A stretch of DNA of 64,000 nt, taken from NCBI RefSeq assembly GCF_004343775.1, contig NZ_PTXL01000008.1, positions 1-64,000 on the forward strand. The letters run 5' to 3'. Every line of letters begins with the position of its first letter. The stretch's first letter is position 1. The position numbers and the translations under genes are program-made. Origin of the DNA: Burkholderia sp. SRS-46. Lineage in GTDB: Bacteria; Pseudomonadota; Gammaproteobacteria; Burkholderiales; Burkholderiaceae. Of the stretch, positions 7,787 through 16,010 are shown piece after piece. The notes below the pieces were generated by a model. It had not been told where the DNA came from. It was given only the letters and a program-made list of their open reading frames with translations, and did no database searches.

Positions 7787-9469
7787 ATGAACGATACGCC
7801 GTCGAGGCTACCGCTCAACCGCACCGCGCTCGTCCTCCTGATCCTCGCGCTCGCGGTCATCTGGTTCGTGCCGCTCGGCATGCGCCACCTGATTCCCAGC
7901 GACGAAGGCCGCTACGCCGAGATGGCGCGCGAGATGTTCGTCACCGGCGACTGGATCACGCCGCGCTACAACGGCTACAAGTACTTCGAGAAGCCGCCGC
8001 TGCAGACCTGGCTCAACGCGCTCACGTTCGCGTGGTTCGGCGTCGGCGAATGGCAGGCGCGCCTCTACACGGCGCTCGCGAGCTTCACGGGCGTGCTGCT
8101 CGTCGGCTTCACCGGCGCGCGCCTGTTCAACCCGCTGTCGGGCTTCCTCGCCGCCGTCGTGCTCGCGAGCGCGCCGTACTGGAACCTGATGGGCCACTTC
8201 AACGCGCTCGACATGGGCCTCGCGTTCTGGATGACGGCCACGCTGTGCGCGCTGCTGCTCGCGCAGCGCCCCGGGCTGCGCCCCGCCGCCGCGCGCGGCT
8301 GGATGTGGGCCTGCTGGGCCGCCATGGCGTTCGCGGTGCTGTCGAAGGGCCTCGTCGGCCTGATCCTGCCCGGCGCCGTGCTGGTGCTCTATACGGCGAT
8401 CGCGCGCGACTGGGCGCTGTGGAAGCGCCTGTACCTCGTCAGCGGGCTCGTGATCTTCTTCGCGATCGTCACGCCGTGGTTCGTGCTGGTGCAGCAGCGC
8501 AACCCGGAATTCTTCAACTTCTTCTTCATCGTCCAGCAGTTCCGCCGCTACCTGACCCCGGAACAGAACCGCCCCGGCGCGTTCTATTACTTCGTGCCGG
8601 TGCTGCTGGTCGGCTTCCTGCCGTGGCTGTCGGTCGCGTGGCAGAGCGTGCGCCACGCGCTGCGCATGCCGCGCCAGCCGAACGGCTTCGCGCCGATGCT
8701 CGTGCTGCTGATCTGGAGCGCGTTCATCTTCCTGTTCTTCAGCGCGTCGCACTCGAAGCTGATCTCGTACGTGCTGCCGGTCGCGCCGGCGCTCGCGCTG
8801 GTGATCGGCGCGTACCTGCCGCTCGTCACGGCCGAGCGCTTCCGCCGCCATCTGCTCGGCTACCTCGTGTTCTTCGTCGTCGCGGCGTTCGGCATCATCT
8901 TCCTCGCGTACCAGGGCGACGCCCGCACGCCGAACGCGCAGTACCGCGCGTTCCAGATGTGGCTGTACGGGGGCTTGGCAATTGCGGCCGCGCTGACGCT
9001 TGCCGCCGCGTGGCTGAACCGCCATGCGCGCGCCGGCGTGACGGCGGCGATCACCGCGTTCGCCGCGGCGTGGCTCGCGTTCGGCACGATCGGCGGCACC
9101 GGCCACGACGAGTTCGGCCGCTACAGCTCGGGCGCGCTGCTCGCGCCCGCCGTGCGCGCCGAGCTCGCGAAGCTGCCGGCCGACACGCCGTTCTACTCGA
9201 TCGAGATGCTCGATCACACGTTCCCGTTCTACGCCGGCCACACGACGATCATGGTCGCGCGCCAGGACGAGCTCTCGTTCGGCATCTCGGTCGAACCGGA
9301 CAAGTGGATCCCGACCGTCGACCAGTGGATCGCACGCTGGAAGCAGGAGCGCTACGCGCTCGCGATCATGCCGCCGGGCCAGTACGACGCGCTCGTCAAG
9401 CAAGGCGTGCCGATGCGCGTGATCGCACGCGACAACCGCCGCGTGATCGTCGAAAAGCCGCAATCGTAA
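7787..9469 (+). CDS. arnT: Lipid A 4-amino-4-deoxy-L-arabinosyltransferase ArnT
   Basis: Inner-membrane GT-C (GT39) glycosyltransferase moving Ara4N from undecaprenyl phosphate onto lipid A on the periplasmic face. This lowers LPS negative charge and gives polymyxin and cationic peptide resistance. The 560-aa protein has many hydrophobic segments beginning at about residue 13. The first periplasmic loop contains PSDEGRYAEMA (Asp39-Glu40), the acidic motif of this superfamily, then YFEKPPLQTW. A soluble C-terminal part follows about residue 440. It is the first Ara4N gene here, with 12 nt to the next gene. Confidence 0.93.
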   Translation: MNDTPSRLPLNRTALVLLILALAVIWFVPLGMRHLIPSDEGRYAEMAREMFVTGDWITPRYNGYKYFEKPPLQTWLNALTFAWFGVGEWQARLYTALASFTGVLLVGFTGARLFNPLSGFLAAVVLASAPYWNLMGHFNALDMGLAFWMTATLCALLLAQRPGLRPAAARGWMWACWAAMAFAVLSKGLVGLILPGAVLVLYTAIARDWALWKRLYLVSGLVIFFAIVTPWFVLVQQRNPEFFNFFFIVQQFRRYLTPEQNRPGAFYYFVPVLLVGFLPWLSVAWQSVRHALRMPRQPNGFAPMLVLLIWSAFIFLFFSASHSKLISYVLPVAPALALVIGAYLPLVTAERFRRHLLGYLVFFVVAAFGIIFLAYQGDARTPNAQYRAFQMWLYGGLAIAAALTLAAAWLNRHARAGVTAAITAFAAAWLAFGTIGGTGHDEFGRYSSGALLAPAVRAELAKLPADTPFYSIEMLDHTFPFYAGHTTIMVARQDELSFGISVEPDKWIPTVDQWIARWKQERYALAIMPPGQYDALVKQGVPMRVIARDNRRVIVEKPQS

Positions 9470-9481
9470 GGACGCCAACCC

Positions 9482-9853
9482 GTGAACCCGATCTCGTTCG
9501 TCTGCATCATCACCGGCGTCATGCTCAACGCGTGCGCGCAACTGCTGCTCAAGGCCGGCGTCAACGCCGTTGGACACTTCGAATTCAGCCGTGCGAACAT
9601 CGTCCCCGTCGGCCTGAAGATCGCCACCCAGTTGCCGATCATCGGCGGCCTCGGCTGCTACGTGCTGAGCGTCGTCGTCTGGATCGTCGGGCTGTCGCGC
9701 GTCGACGTGTCGATCGCGTACCCGATGCTGTCGCTCGGCTACGTCGTCAACGCGTTCGCCGCGTGGTACCTGTTCGGCGAGGTGCTGTCCGTCCAGCGAC
9801 TCGTCGGCATCGGCATCATCCTGGTCGGGGTGGCCGTGCTCGCGCGCAGTTGA
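9482..9853 (+). CDS. Small EmrE-fold transporter, probable Ara4N-phosphoundecaprenol flippase subunit (ArnE/ArnF-like)
   Basis: A 123-aa inner-membrane protein with about four hydrophobic helices of the EamA/SMR type: N-terminal CIITGVMLNACAQLLLKAG, the central YVLSVVVWIVGLSRVDVSIAYPMLSLG in two stretches, and a hydrophobic end. Position between arnT and arnB and size point to the flippase that turns Ara4N-phosphoundecaprenol to the periplasmic side. Enterobacteria use two such subunits, ArnE and ArnF; only one gene is visible here, so a homodimer or a distant partner is inferred. The start is a GTG at 9482. Confidence 0.8.
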   Translation: MNPISFVCIITGVMLNACAQLLLKAGVNAVGHFEFSRANIVPVGLKIATQLPIIGGLGCYVLSVVVWIVGLSRVDVSIAYPMLSLGYVVNAFAAWYLFGEVLSVQRLVGIGIILVGVAVLARS

Positions 9854-9987
9854 GCGGCCCTGCCGGCCGGCCCGATTAAGCGGCCGCCTACAAAAAATCA
9901 CGCTACGAAACCGACAACCGGTGTCTAATGCCGGTTTCGGACGATCGACCGACCCCTTTATTACACGCCATTACGAGTGAAGCGTTC

Positions 9988-11139
9988 ATGAACCAGACTG
10001 CCGTTCCGTTCCTGCCGTTCACCCGCCCGGAAATCGACGAGGAAACCATCCAGGGTGTCGTCGAGGTGCTGCGCTCGGGCTGGATCACCACCGGCCCGCA
10101 GAACCAGCGGTTCGAAGCCGCGCTGTCCGAATACTGCGGCGGCCGCCCGGTGCGGGCGTTCAATTCGGGCACCTGCACGCTCGAGATCGGCCTGCGCATC
10201 GCCGGCGTCGGCCCGGGCGACGAGGTGATCACGTCGCCCGCGTCGTGGGTGTCGACCAGCAACGTGATCATCGAGACGGGCGCGACGCCGGTGTTCGCCG
10301 ATATCGACCCGGTCACCCGCAACCTCGATCTCGACCTGCTCGAGAAGGCGATCACGCCGCGCACGAAGGCGATCATCCCGGTCTACCTGGCCGGCCTGCC
10401 GCTCGACCTGGACCGCCTGTACGCGATCGCCCGCGCGCACAACCTGCGCGTGATCGAGGATGCCGCGCAGGCGCTCGGCTCGACGTGGCGCGGCCAGCGC
10501 ATCGGCGCGATCGGCGACATCGTGTCGTTCAGCTTCCACGCGAACAAGAACCTGACGACGATCGAGGGCGGCGCGCTCGTGCTCAACAACGAGGACGAGG
10601 CGACACTCGCGCAGAAATACCGGCTGCAGGGCATCACGCGCACCGGCTTCGACGGGATGGACTGCGACGTGCTCGGCGGCAAGTACAACCTGACCGACGT
10701 CGCCGCGCGCGTCGGCCTCGGCCAGCTGCCGCACCTCGAGCGCTTCACCGCGAAGCGCCATGCGCTCGCCCGTGCCTATTTCGCCGCCTTCGAGGGCGGC
10801 CCGGCCGCGCGACTCGGCCTCGGCCTGCCGCTCGCCGAATTCGAGCACGGCAACTGGCACATGTTCCTCGTCACGCTGCCGCTCGAGCGGCTGTCGATCA
10901 CCCGCGGCGAGTTCATGGCGCAGATGAAGGAGCGCGGCATCGGCACCGGGATCCACTACCCGGCCATCCATCTTTTCACGCTGTACCGCGCGCGCGGCTT
11001 CAAGGAGGGCATGTTCCCCCACGCGGAACGGTACGGCGCGTCGACCGTCACGCTGCCCCTCTTCACGCAGATGACGGAAGACGACGTGCGTCGCGTCGTC
11101 GACGCCATCAACCAGATTTGCGAACAATACGGAAAGTAA
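9988..11139 (+). CDS. arnB: UDP-Ara4O aminotransferase ArnB
   Basis: PLP-dependent transaminase of the DegT/DnrJ/EryC1 (sugar aminotransferase) family that makes UDP-Ara4N from UDP-4-keto-pentose and glutamate. Length is 383 aa; the PLP lysine is Lys187 in SFHANKNLTTIEGG, with NSGTCTLEIGL and EDAAQALGS. The start is the ATG giving MNQTAVPFLPF; 20 in-frame codons upstream look non-coding. The preceding 134-nt gap holds an imperfect inverted repeat (CGAAACCG 9906-9913 with CGGTTTCG 9932-9939), possibly regulatory. arnC begins 6 nt after the stop. Confidence 0.94.
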   Translation: MNQTAVPFLPFTRPEIDEETIQGVVEVLRSGWITTGPQNQRFEAALSEYCGGRPVRAFNSGTCTLEIGLRIAGVGPGDEVITSPASWVSTSNVIIETGATPVFADIDPVTRNLDLDLLEKAITPRTKAIIPVYLAGLPLDLDRLYAIARAHNLRVIEDAAQALGSTWRGQRIGAIGDIVSFSFHANKNLTTIEGGALVLNNEDEATLAQKYRLQGITRTGFDGMDCDVLGGKYNLTDVAARVGLGQLPHLERFTAKRHALARAYFAAFEGGPAARLGLGLPLAEFEHGNWHMFLVTLPLERLSITRGEFMAQMKERGIGTGIHYPAIHLFTLYRARGFKEGMFPHAERYGASTVTLPLFTQMTEDDVRRVVDAINQICEQYGK

Positions 11140-11145
11140 GCCTAC

Positions 11146-12183
11146 ATGAGTCACCTTGAAGCACGCGCGGGGCATCCGGGCGCCGGACGTCCGGGCGCAG
11201 CCAACCCGGAAGTAACGGTCGTCATCCCCGTGTACAACGAGGAAGACGGCCTCGCCGCGCTTTTTGCACGACTGTATCCGGCGCTCGACGCGCTCGGTAC
11301 GTCGTACGAAGTGATCCTGGTCAACGACGGCAGCCGCGATCGCTCGGCCGCCATGCTCGCGGACCAGTTCCACGTACGCCCCGACACGACGCGCGTCGTG
11401 CTGCTGAACGGCAACTACGGCCAGCACATGGCGATCCTCGCCGGCTTCGCGCAGTCGCGCGGCGAGATCGTCGTCACGCTCGATGCCGACCTGCAGAACC
11501 CGCCCGAGGAAATCGGCAAGCTGGTCGCGAAGATGCACGAGGGCTACGACTACGTCGGCTCGATCCGCCAGCAGCGCCAGGACAGCCTGTGGCGGCGCAA
11601 GGCGTCGGCCGCGATGAACCGGCTGCGCGAACGCATCACGCGCATCAAGATGACCGACCAGGGCTGCATGCTGCGCGCGTACAGCCGCCGCATCATCGAC
11701 ACGATCAACGTGTGCGGCGAGGTCAACACGTTCATCCCGGCGCTCGCGTACACGTTCGCGCAGAAGCCGACCGAAGTCGAGGTCGCGCACGAGGAGCGCT
11801 TCGCGGGCGAATCGAAGTATTCGCTGTACAGCCTGATCCGCCTGAACTTCGACCTCGTGACCGGCTTCTCGGTCGTGCCGCTGCAATGGCTGTCGTTCAT
11901 CGGCGTGATCCTGTCGCTCGGCTCCGCCGCGCTGTTCGTGCTGCTGCTCGTGCGGCGCTTCATCGTCGGCGCGGAAGTGCAAGGCGTGTTCACGCTGTTC
12001 GCGATCACGTTCTTCCTGCTCGGCGTGATCATCTTCGCGCTCGGCCTGCTCGGCGAATACATCGGCCGCATCTACCAGCAGGTGCGCGCGCGCCCGCGCT
12101 ACCTGATCCAGACCGTGCTCGAGCGGCACGGCAACGTGCAGGACGCGCCGGCGGGCGAAAGCCGGCAGGAGGTCGCGCGATGA
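11146..12183 (+). CDS. arnC: Undecaprenyl-phosphate Ara4FN transferase ArnC
   Basis: Membrane GT2 glycosyltransferase attaching 4-deoxy-4-formamido-L-arabinose to undecaprenyl phosphate. The 345-aa protein shows the GT2 fold with VVIPVYNEEDGL (25-36), VNDGSRD (59-65) and the DXD-type DAD at 113-115 followed by LQNPPEE. Two hydrophobic segments near residues 245-305 anchor the C-terminus. An Ala/Gly-rich N-terminal 20 residues precede the domain. Its stop overlaps the next start by 4 nt (ATGA), a sign of coupled translation. Confidence 0.94.
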   Translation: MSHLEARAGHPGAGRPGAANPEVTVVIPVYNEEDGLAALFARLYPALDALGTSYEVILVNDGSRDRSAAMLADQFHVRPDTTRVVLLNGNYGQHMAILAGFAQSRGEIVVTLDADLQNPPEEIGKLVAKMHEGYDYVGSIRQQRQDSLWRRKASAAMNRLRERITRIKMTDQGCMLRAYSRRIIDTINVCGEVNTFIPALAYTFAQKPTEVEVAHEERFAGESKYSLYSLIRLNFDLVTGFSVVPLQWLSFIGVILSLGSAALFVLLLVRRFIVGAEVQGVFTLFAITFFLLGVIIFALGLLGEYIGRIYQQVRARPRYLIQTVLERHGNVQDAPAGESRQEVAR

Positions 12184-13127
12184 AACCGCGCGCCGTCGTC
12201 TTCGCGTATCACAACGTCGGCGTGCGCTGCCTGCAGGTGCTGCTCGCGCGCGGCGTCGACGTCGCGCTCGTCGTCACCCACGAGGACAACCCGAGCGAGA
12301 ACATCTGGTTCGGCAGCGTCGCGTCGGTCGCCGCCGCGCACGGCATCCCGGTCGTCACGCCGGCCGATCCGGCCGACCCGGCGCTGCGCCGCGCGCTCGC
12401 CGATGCGCGGCCGGACTTCATCTTCTCGTTCTATTACCGGCACATGCTGCCGGTCGACCTGCTCGCCGTCGCGCCGCGCGGCGCGTACAACATGCACGGG
12501 TCGCTGCTGCCGAAATACCGGGGTCGGGTTCCGACCAACTGGGCGGTGCTCAACGGCGAGACCGAAACCGGCGCGACGCTGCACGAAATGGCCGCGAAGC
12601 CCGATGCCGGCGCGATCATCGGCCAGACCGCCGTGCCGATCCTGCCCGACGACACCGCCGCGCAGGTGTTCGACAAGGTCACGGTGGCCGCCGAGCAGAC
12701 GCTCTGGCGCGTGCTGCCCGCGCTGCTCGCGGGCGAGGCGCCGCACCTGCCGAACGATCTCGCGGCCGGCAGCTACTACGGCGGACGCAAGCCCGAGGAC
12801 GGCCGGGTCGACTGGTCGAAGCCCGCCGCCGAGGTCTACAACCTGGTCCGCGCGGTCGCGCCCCCGTATCCGGGCGCGTTCACCGACCTGCACGACACGC
12901 GCTTCGTCGTCGCGCGCGCCCGCCTTGCGGCCCCCGGCAGCCCGGCTGCCGCCGCGGCGGCGGATTTGCCGCCTGGCCTGCACGTAAGCGATAATGCGCT
13001 GTTCGGCGTTTGCGGCGATAGCCGCGCCATATCCATTCTCGAGCTGTGGCGGCAGCGCGACGGCAGCGAAACCATCGTGTCGCCCGCGGAATTCGCGCAG
13101 TTCATTCATTCTTCGCGTCATTCATGA
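12180..13127 (+). CDS. arnA: UDP-Ara4N formyltransferase (ArnA N-terminal domain as a separate gene)
   Basis: N10-formyltetrahydrofolate-dependent formyltransferase converting UDP-Ara4N to UDP-Ara4FN. The 315-aa sequence matches the first half of enterobacterial ArnA. The catalytic triad is visible as Asn104 and His106 in NMHGSLLPKYRG and Asp142 in KPDAGAIIGQ. The C-terminal OB-like part begins around residue 210. In E. coli this domain is fused to the decarboxylase; here it ends at its own stop, which overlaps the next ATG by 4 nt, so both halves are made together. Confidence 0.92.
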   Translation: MKPRAVVFAYHNVGVRCLQVLLARGVDVALVVTHEDNPSENIWFGSVASVAAAHGIPVVTPADPADPALRRALADARPDFIFSFYYRHMLPVDLLAVAPRGAYNMHGSLLPKYRGRVPTNWAVLNGETETGATLHEMAAKPDAGAIIGQTAVPILPDDTAAQVFDKVTVAAEQTLWRVLPALLAGEAPHLPNDLAAGSYYGGRKPEDGRVDWSKPAAEVYNLVRAVAPPYPGAFTDLHDTRFVVARARLAAPGSPAAAAAADLPPGLHVSDNALFGVCGDSRAISILELWRQRDGSETIVSPAEFAQFIHSSRHS

Positions 13128-14179
13128 AAGCAAAAAAAGTCCTGATCCTGGGTGTGAACGGCTTCATCGGCCATCACCTGTCGAAGCGCATTCTTGAGAC
13201 CACCGATTGGGAAGTGTTCGGCATGGACATGCAGACCGATCGGCTTGGCGATCTCGTCAACCACGAGCGGATGCATTTCTTCGAAGGCGACATCACGATC
13301 AACAAGGAGTGGGTCGAGTATCACGTGAAGAAGTGCGACGTGATCCTGCCGCTCGTCGCGATCGCGACGCCCGCGACCTACGTCCAGCAGCCGCTGCGCG
13401 TGTTCGAGCTCGACTTCGAGGCGAACCTGCCGATCGTCCGCTCGGCCGTGAAGTACGGCAAGCACCTCGTGTTCCCGTCGACCTCCGAGGTCTACGGCAT
13501 GTGCGCCGACGAGCAGTTCGACCCGGACAACTCCGCCCTCACCTACGGCCCGATCAACAAGCCGCGCTGGATCTACGCGTGCTCGAAGCAGCTGATGGAC
13601 CGCGTGATCTGGGGCTACGGGATGGAAGGCCTGAACTTCACGCTGTTCCGCCCGTTCAACTGGATCGGCCCGGGCCTCGACTCGATCTACACGCCGAAGG
13701 AAGGCAGCTCGCGCGTGGTCACGCAGTTCCTCGGCCACATCGTGCGCGGCGAGAACATCAGCCTCGTCGACGGCGGCTCGCAGAAGCGCGCGTTCACCGA
13801 CATCGACGACGGCATCAGCGCGCTGATGAAGATCATCGACAACCCGAACGGCATCGCGTCGGGCAAGATCTACAACATCGGGAATCCGAAGAATAATTTC
13901 TCGGTCCGCGAACTCGCGCACAAGATGCTCGAGCTGGCCGCCGAATTCCCGGAGTACGCCGACTCGGCGAAGAACGTGCAGCTCGTCGAAACGACGTCCG
14001 GCGCGTACTACGGCAACGGCTACCAGGACGTGCAGAACCGCGTGCCGAAGATCGACAACACGATGCAGGAGCTCGGCTGGGCACCGCAATCGACGTTCGA
14101 CGACGCGCTGCGCAAGATCTTCGAGGCGTACCGCGGCCACGTCGCCGACGCGCGCGCACTCGTCGAGCAGCAAGGCTGA
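13124..14179 (+). CDS. arnA: UDP-glucuronate decarboxylase (ArnA C-terminal domain as a separate gene)
   Basis: Short-chain dehydrogenase of the extended (SDR) type that oxidatively decarboxylates UDP-glucuronate to UDP-4-keto-pentose, the first step of Ara4N synthesis. The 351-aa protein has the NAD motif GVNGFIG (10-16). The active-site region STSEVYG carries the Ser-Glu pair, followed by YACSKQLMDRV, and the QKRAFTDIDDG segment carries the Arg that matches ArnA Arg619. Translation starts in a 4-nt overlap with the formyltransferase gene. Together the two genes cover the bifunctional ArnA. Confidence 0.92.
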   Translation: MKAKKVLILGVNGFIGHHLSKRILETTDWEVFGMDMQTDRLGDLVNHERMHFFEGDITINKEWVEYHVKKCDVILPLVAIATPATYVQQPLRVFELDFEANLPIVRSAVKYGKHLVFPSTSEVYGMCADEQFDPDNSALTYGPINKPRWIYACSKQLMDRVIWGYGMEGLNFTLFRPFNWIGPGLDSIYTPKEGSSRVVTQFLGHIVRGENISLVDGGSQKRAFTDIDDGISALMKIIDNPNGIASGKIYNIGNPKNNFSVRELAHKMLELAAEFPEYADSAKNVQLVETTSGAYYGNGYQDVQNRVPKIDNTMQELGWAPQSTFDDALRKIFEAYRGHVADARALVEQQG

Positions 14180-14191
14180 CGGGACGTTCGC

Positions 14192-15088
14192 TTGGCTCGC
14201 ATCGTCCTCAAGATCGACGTCGACACGCTGCGCGGCACGCGCGAGGGTGTGCCGAACCTCGCGCGCATCTTCGACCGCTTCAGCGCGCGCGCGACCTTCC
14301 TCTTCAGCCTCGGGCCCGACCATACCGGCTGGGCGCTGCGGCGCGTGTTCCGCCCCGGGTTCCTGAAGAAGGTGTCGCGCACGTCGGTGGTCGAGCATTA
14401 CGGCGTGAAGCAGCTGATGTACGGCGTGCTGCTGCCGGGCCCCGACATCGGCCGCCGCGCGATCGCCGACATGCGCGCGATCCACGAGGCCGGGTTCGAG
14501 TGCGGGATCCACACGTGGGATCACGTGTACTGGCAGGACAACGTGCGCGAGCGCGACCGCGACTGGACCGCACGTGAAATGCAGAAGAGCCACGCGCGCT
14601 TCGTCGAGATCTTCGGCGCGCCGCCGGCCACGCACGGCGCGGCCGGCTGGCAGATGAACGACGCGGCGTTCGAGCAGATCGACGCATGGGGCATGCGCTA
14701 TGCGTCCGACGGCCGCGGCCATTCGCCGTACCTGCCCGTCGTCGGCGGCCGCACGCTCACGCACGTGCAGATGCCGACCACGCTGCCGACGCTCGACGAG
14801 GTGCTCGGCGTCGACGGCATCGACACGCACAACGTCGCCGCGCATATTCTCAAGTTCACCGAAACCAATCCGCACGACCAGGTGTTCACGCTGCATGCGG
14901 AACTGGAAGGCCAGAAGCTCGCGCCAGTGTTCGAGCAGCTGCTCGCCGGCTGGCGCGCGCAGGGCCATACGTTCGCGACGATGGGCGACTATCACGCGAC
15001 GCTGGACCGCGACACGCTGCCATCGTACCCTGTCACGTGGGGCGAAATTCCGGGCCGCTCCGGCGAGCTGATCGTCCAGCCAGACTGA
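14192..15088 (+). CDS. arnD: 4-deoxy-4-formamido-L-arabinose-phosphoundecaprenol deformylase ArnD
   Basis: NodB-type carbohydrate esterase that removes the formyl group from Ara4FN-phosphoundecaprenol, leaving Ara4N for ArnT. The 298-aa protein shows KIDVDTLRG (the metal-binding Asp motif, 7-15), the GIHTWDHVYWQ motif with metal-ligand His residues, and THGAAGWQ. The start is TTG at 14192, 12 nt after the previous stop; no ATG nearby preserves the N-terminal Asp motif. It closes the Ara4N set. Confidence 0.92.
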   Translation: MARIVLKIDVDTLRGTREGVPNLARIFDRFSARATFLFSLGPDHTGWALRRVFRPGFLKKVSRTSVVEHYGVKQLMYGVLLPGPDIGRRAIADMRAIHEAGFECGIHTWDHVYWQDNVRERDRDWTAREMQKSHARFVEIFGAPPATHGAAGWQMNDAAFEQIDAWGMRYASDGRGHSPYLPVVGGRTLTHVQMPTTLPTLDEVLGVDGIDTHNVAAHILKFTETNPHDQVFTLHAELEGQKLAPVFEQLLAGWRAQGHTFATMGDYHATLDRDTLPSYPVTWGEIPGRSGELIVQPD

Positions 15089-15212
15089 TCCGCACGCGGG
15101 CAGGCGCCTGACGCGCCCGCCCCTGCGGCGCGGCCACCGCCGCGCCGCCCGCCATGCACGGCCGTACCCGCGCCGTCGCACATGCGCCCTCTGATAACAA
15201 CAGGAGAAACAC

Positions 15213-15674
15213 GTGTCCGTCGAAGTTGACCGTCAAGTTCCCGATTTCACCGCACCCGCTACCGGCGGCGACCTGTCGCTGTCCGACCTGCGGGGCAAGA
15301 AGGTCGTGCTGTACTTCTATCCGAAGGACAACACGCCCGGCTGCACGACCGAGGGGCTGCAGTTCCGCGATCTCTATCCGAAGTTCAAGAAGGCCGGCGC
15401 GGAAATCGTCGGCGTGTCGCGCGACAGCCTGCGCTCGCATGACAATTTCAAGGCAAAGCTCGAGCTGCCTTTCGCATTGGTTTCCGATGGCGACGAAGCG
15501 CTGTGCACGCTGTTCGATGTCATCAAGATGAAGAAGATGTATGGCAAGGAAGTGCGCGGAATCGAGCGCTCGACGTTCCTGATCGACGCCGACGGCGTGC
15601 TGCGTCAGGCATGGCGCGGGATCAAGGTGCCGGGCCATGTGGACGACGTGCTAAGTGCTGTACAAGCGCTTTGA
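15213..15674 (+). CDS. bcp: Thioredoxin-dependent thiol peroxidase (Bcp/PrxQ)
   Basis: Peroxiredoxin reducing H2O2 and organic peroxides. The 153-aa sequence has the peroxidatic Cys44 in NTPGCTTEG. The usual resolving cysteine five residues later is missing (residue 49 is Leu); Cys98, in DEALCTLF, is the only other cysteine and may serve as an alternative resolver, as known for some PrxQ proteins. Start is GTG at 15213 with AGGAG at 15202-15206. It follows arnD by 124 nt and may be read from the same transcript. Confidence 0.93.
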   Translation: MSVEVDRQVPDFTAPATGGDLSLSDLRGKKVVLYFYPKDNTPGCTTEGLQFRDLYPKFKKAGAEIVGVSRDSLRSHDNFKAKLELPFALVSDGDEALCTLFDVIKMKKMYGKEVRGIERSTFLIDADGVLRQAWRGIKVPGHVDDVLSAVQAL

Positions 15675-15687
15675 GGCGCGTTATATT
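15659..15687 (+). promoter_or_regulatory. Candidate promoter at the end of bcp
   Basis: TGTACA (15659-15664) and TATATT (15682-15687) are separated by 17 bp. Transcription would start near 15694 and meet the terminator ending near 15827, giving an RNA of about 135 nt; if read through, it would serve phoH. The hexamers are imperfect. Confidence 0.35.
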
Positions 15688-15693
15688 GGGCCG

Positions 15694-15828
15694 CAATGAA
15701 TGCCAGTTCGTCCCATATTTCTCGTAGCTGCGCCGGTGCTCGTAGCAATGCTTTCCGGCATCTGACGCGCATCACGACGGTATCAGCCGAGCCGCTTGCT
15801 CCGGTCGACGGGGCAGCGGCTTTTTTTA
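15694..15828 (+). ncRNA. Candidate small RNA between bcp and phoH
   Basis: The 336-bp gap between bcp and phoH holds no convincing ORF but has a promoter-like pair just upstream and a strong intrinsic terminator at its end. The stretch also has two copies of GCTCGTAG-like sequence (around 15719-15745). It may equally be the long 3' UTR of the arn-bcp transcript. Positions follow only from the promoter and terminator guesses. Confidence 0.3.
15790..15827 (+). terminator. Strong intrinsic terminator downstream of bcp
   Basis: Stem AGCCGCT (15790-15796) pairs with AGCGGCT (15815-15821) and extends inward by six more pairs with one G-U. Seven T residues follow (15821-15827). It probably ends the arn-bcp transcript and/or a small RNA. 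Confidence 0.85.
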
Positions 15829-16010
15829 TGGACTGCGCGCCGGCACTCGGTCCGGCCCTTCACCCCGTCAAGGAGCTGATCGACACTTAGGCGAACCGGC
15901 GAAACGAATTTCATGTGCGCCACCGCGCGCAAACTGCATGCGTCGCCGTCACGAAGCAGGATGCGATCAGCGGCGCATGCCATGCGACACGATTCCTCCC
16001 GAGGGACACC

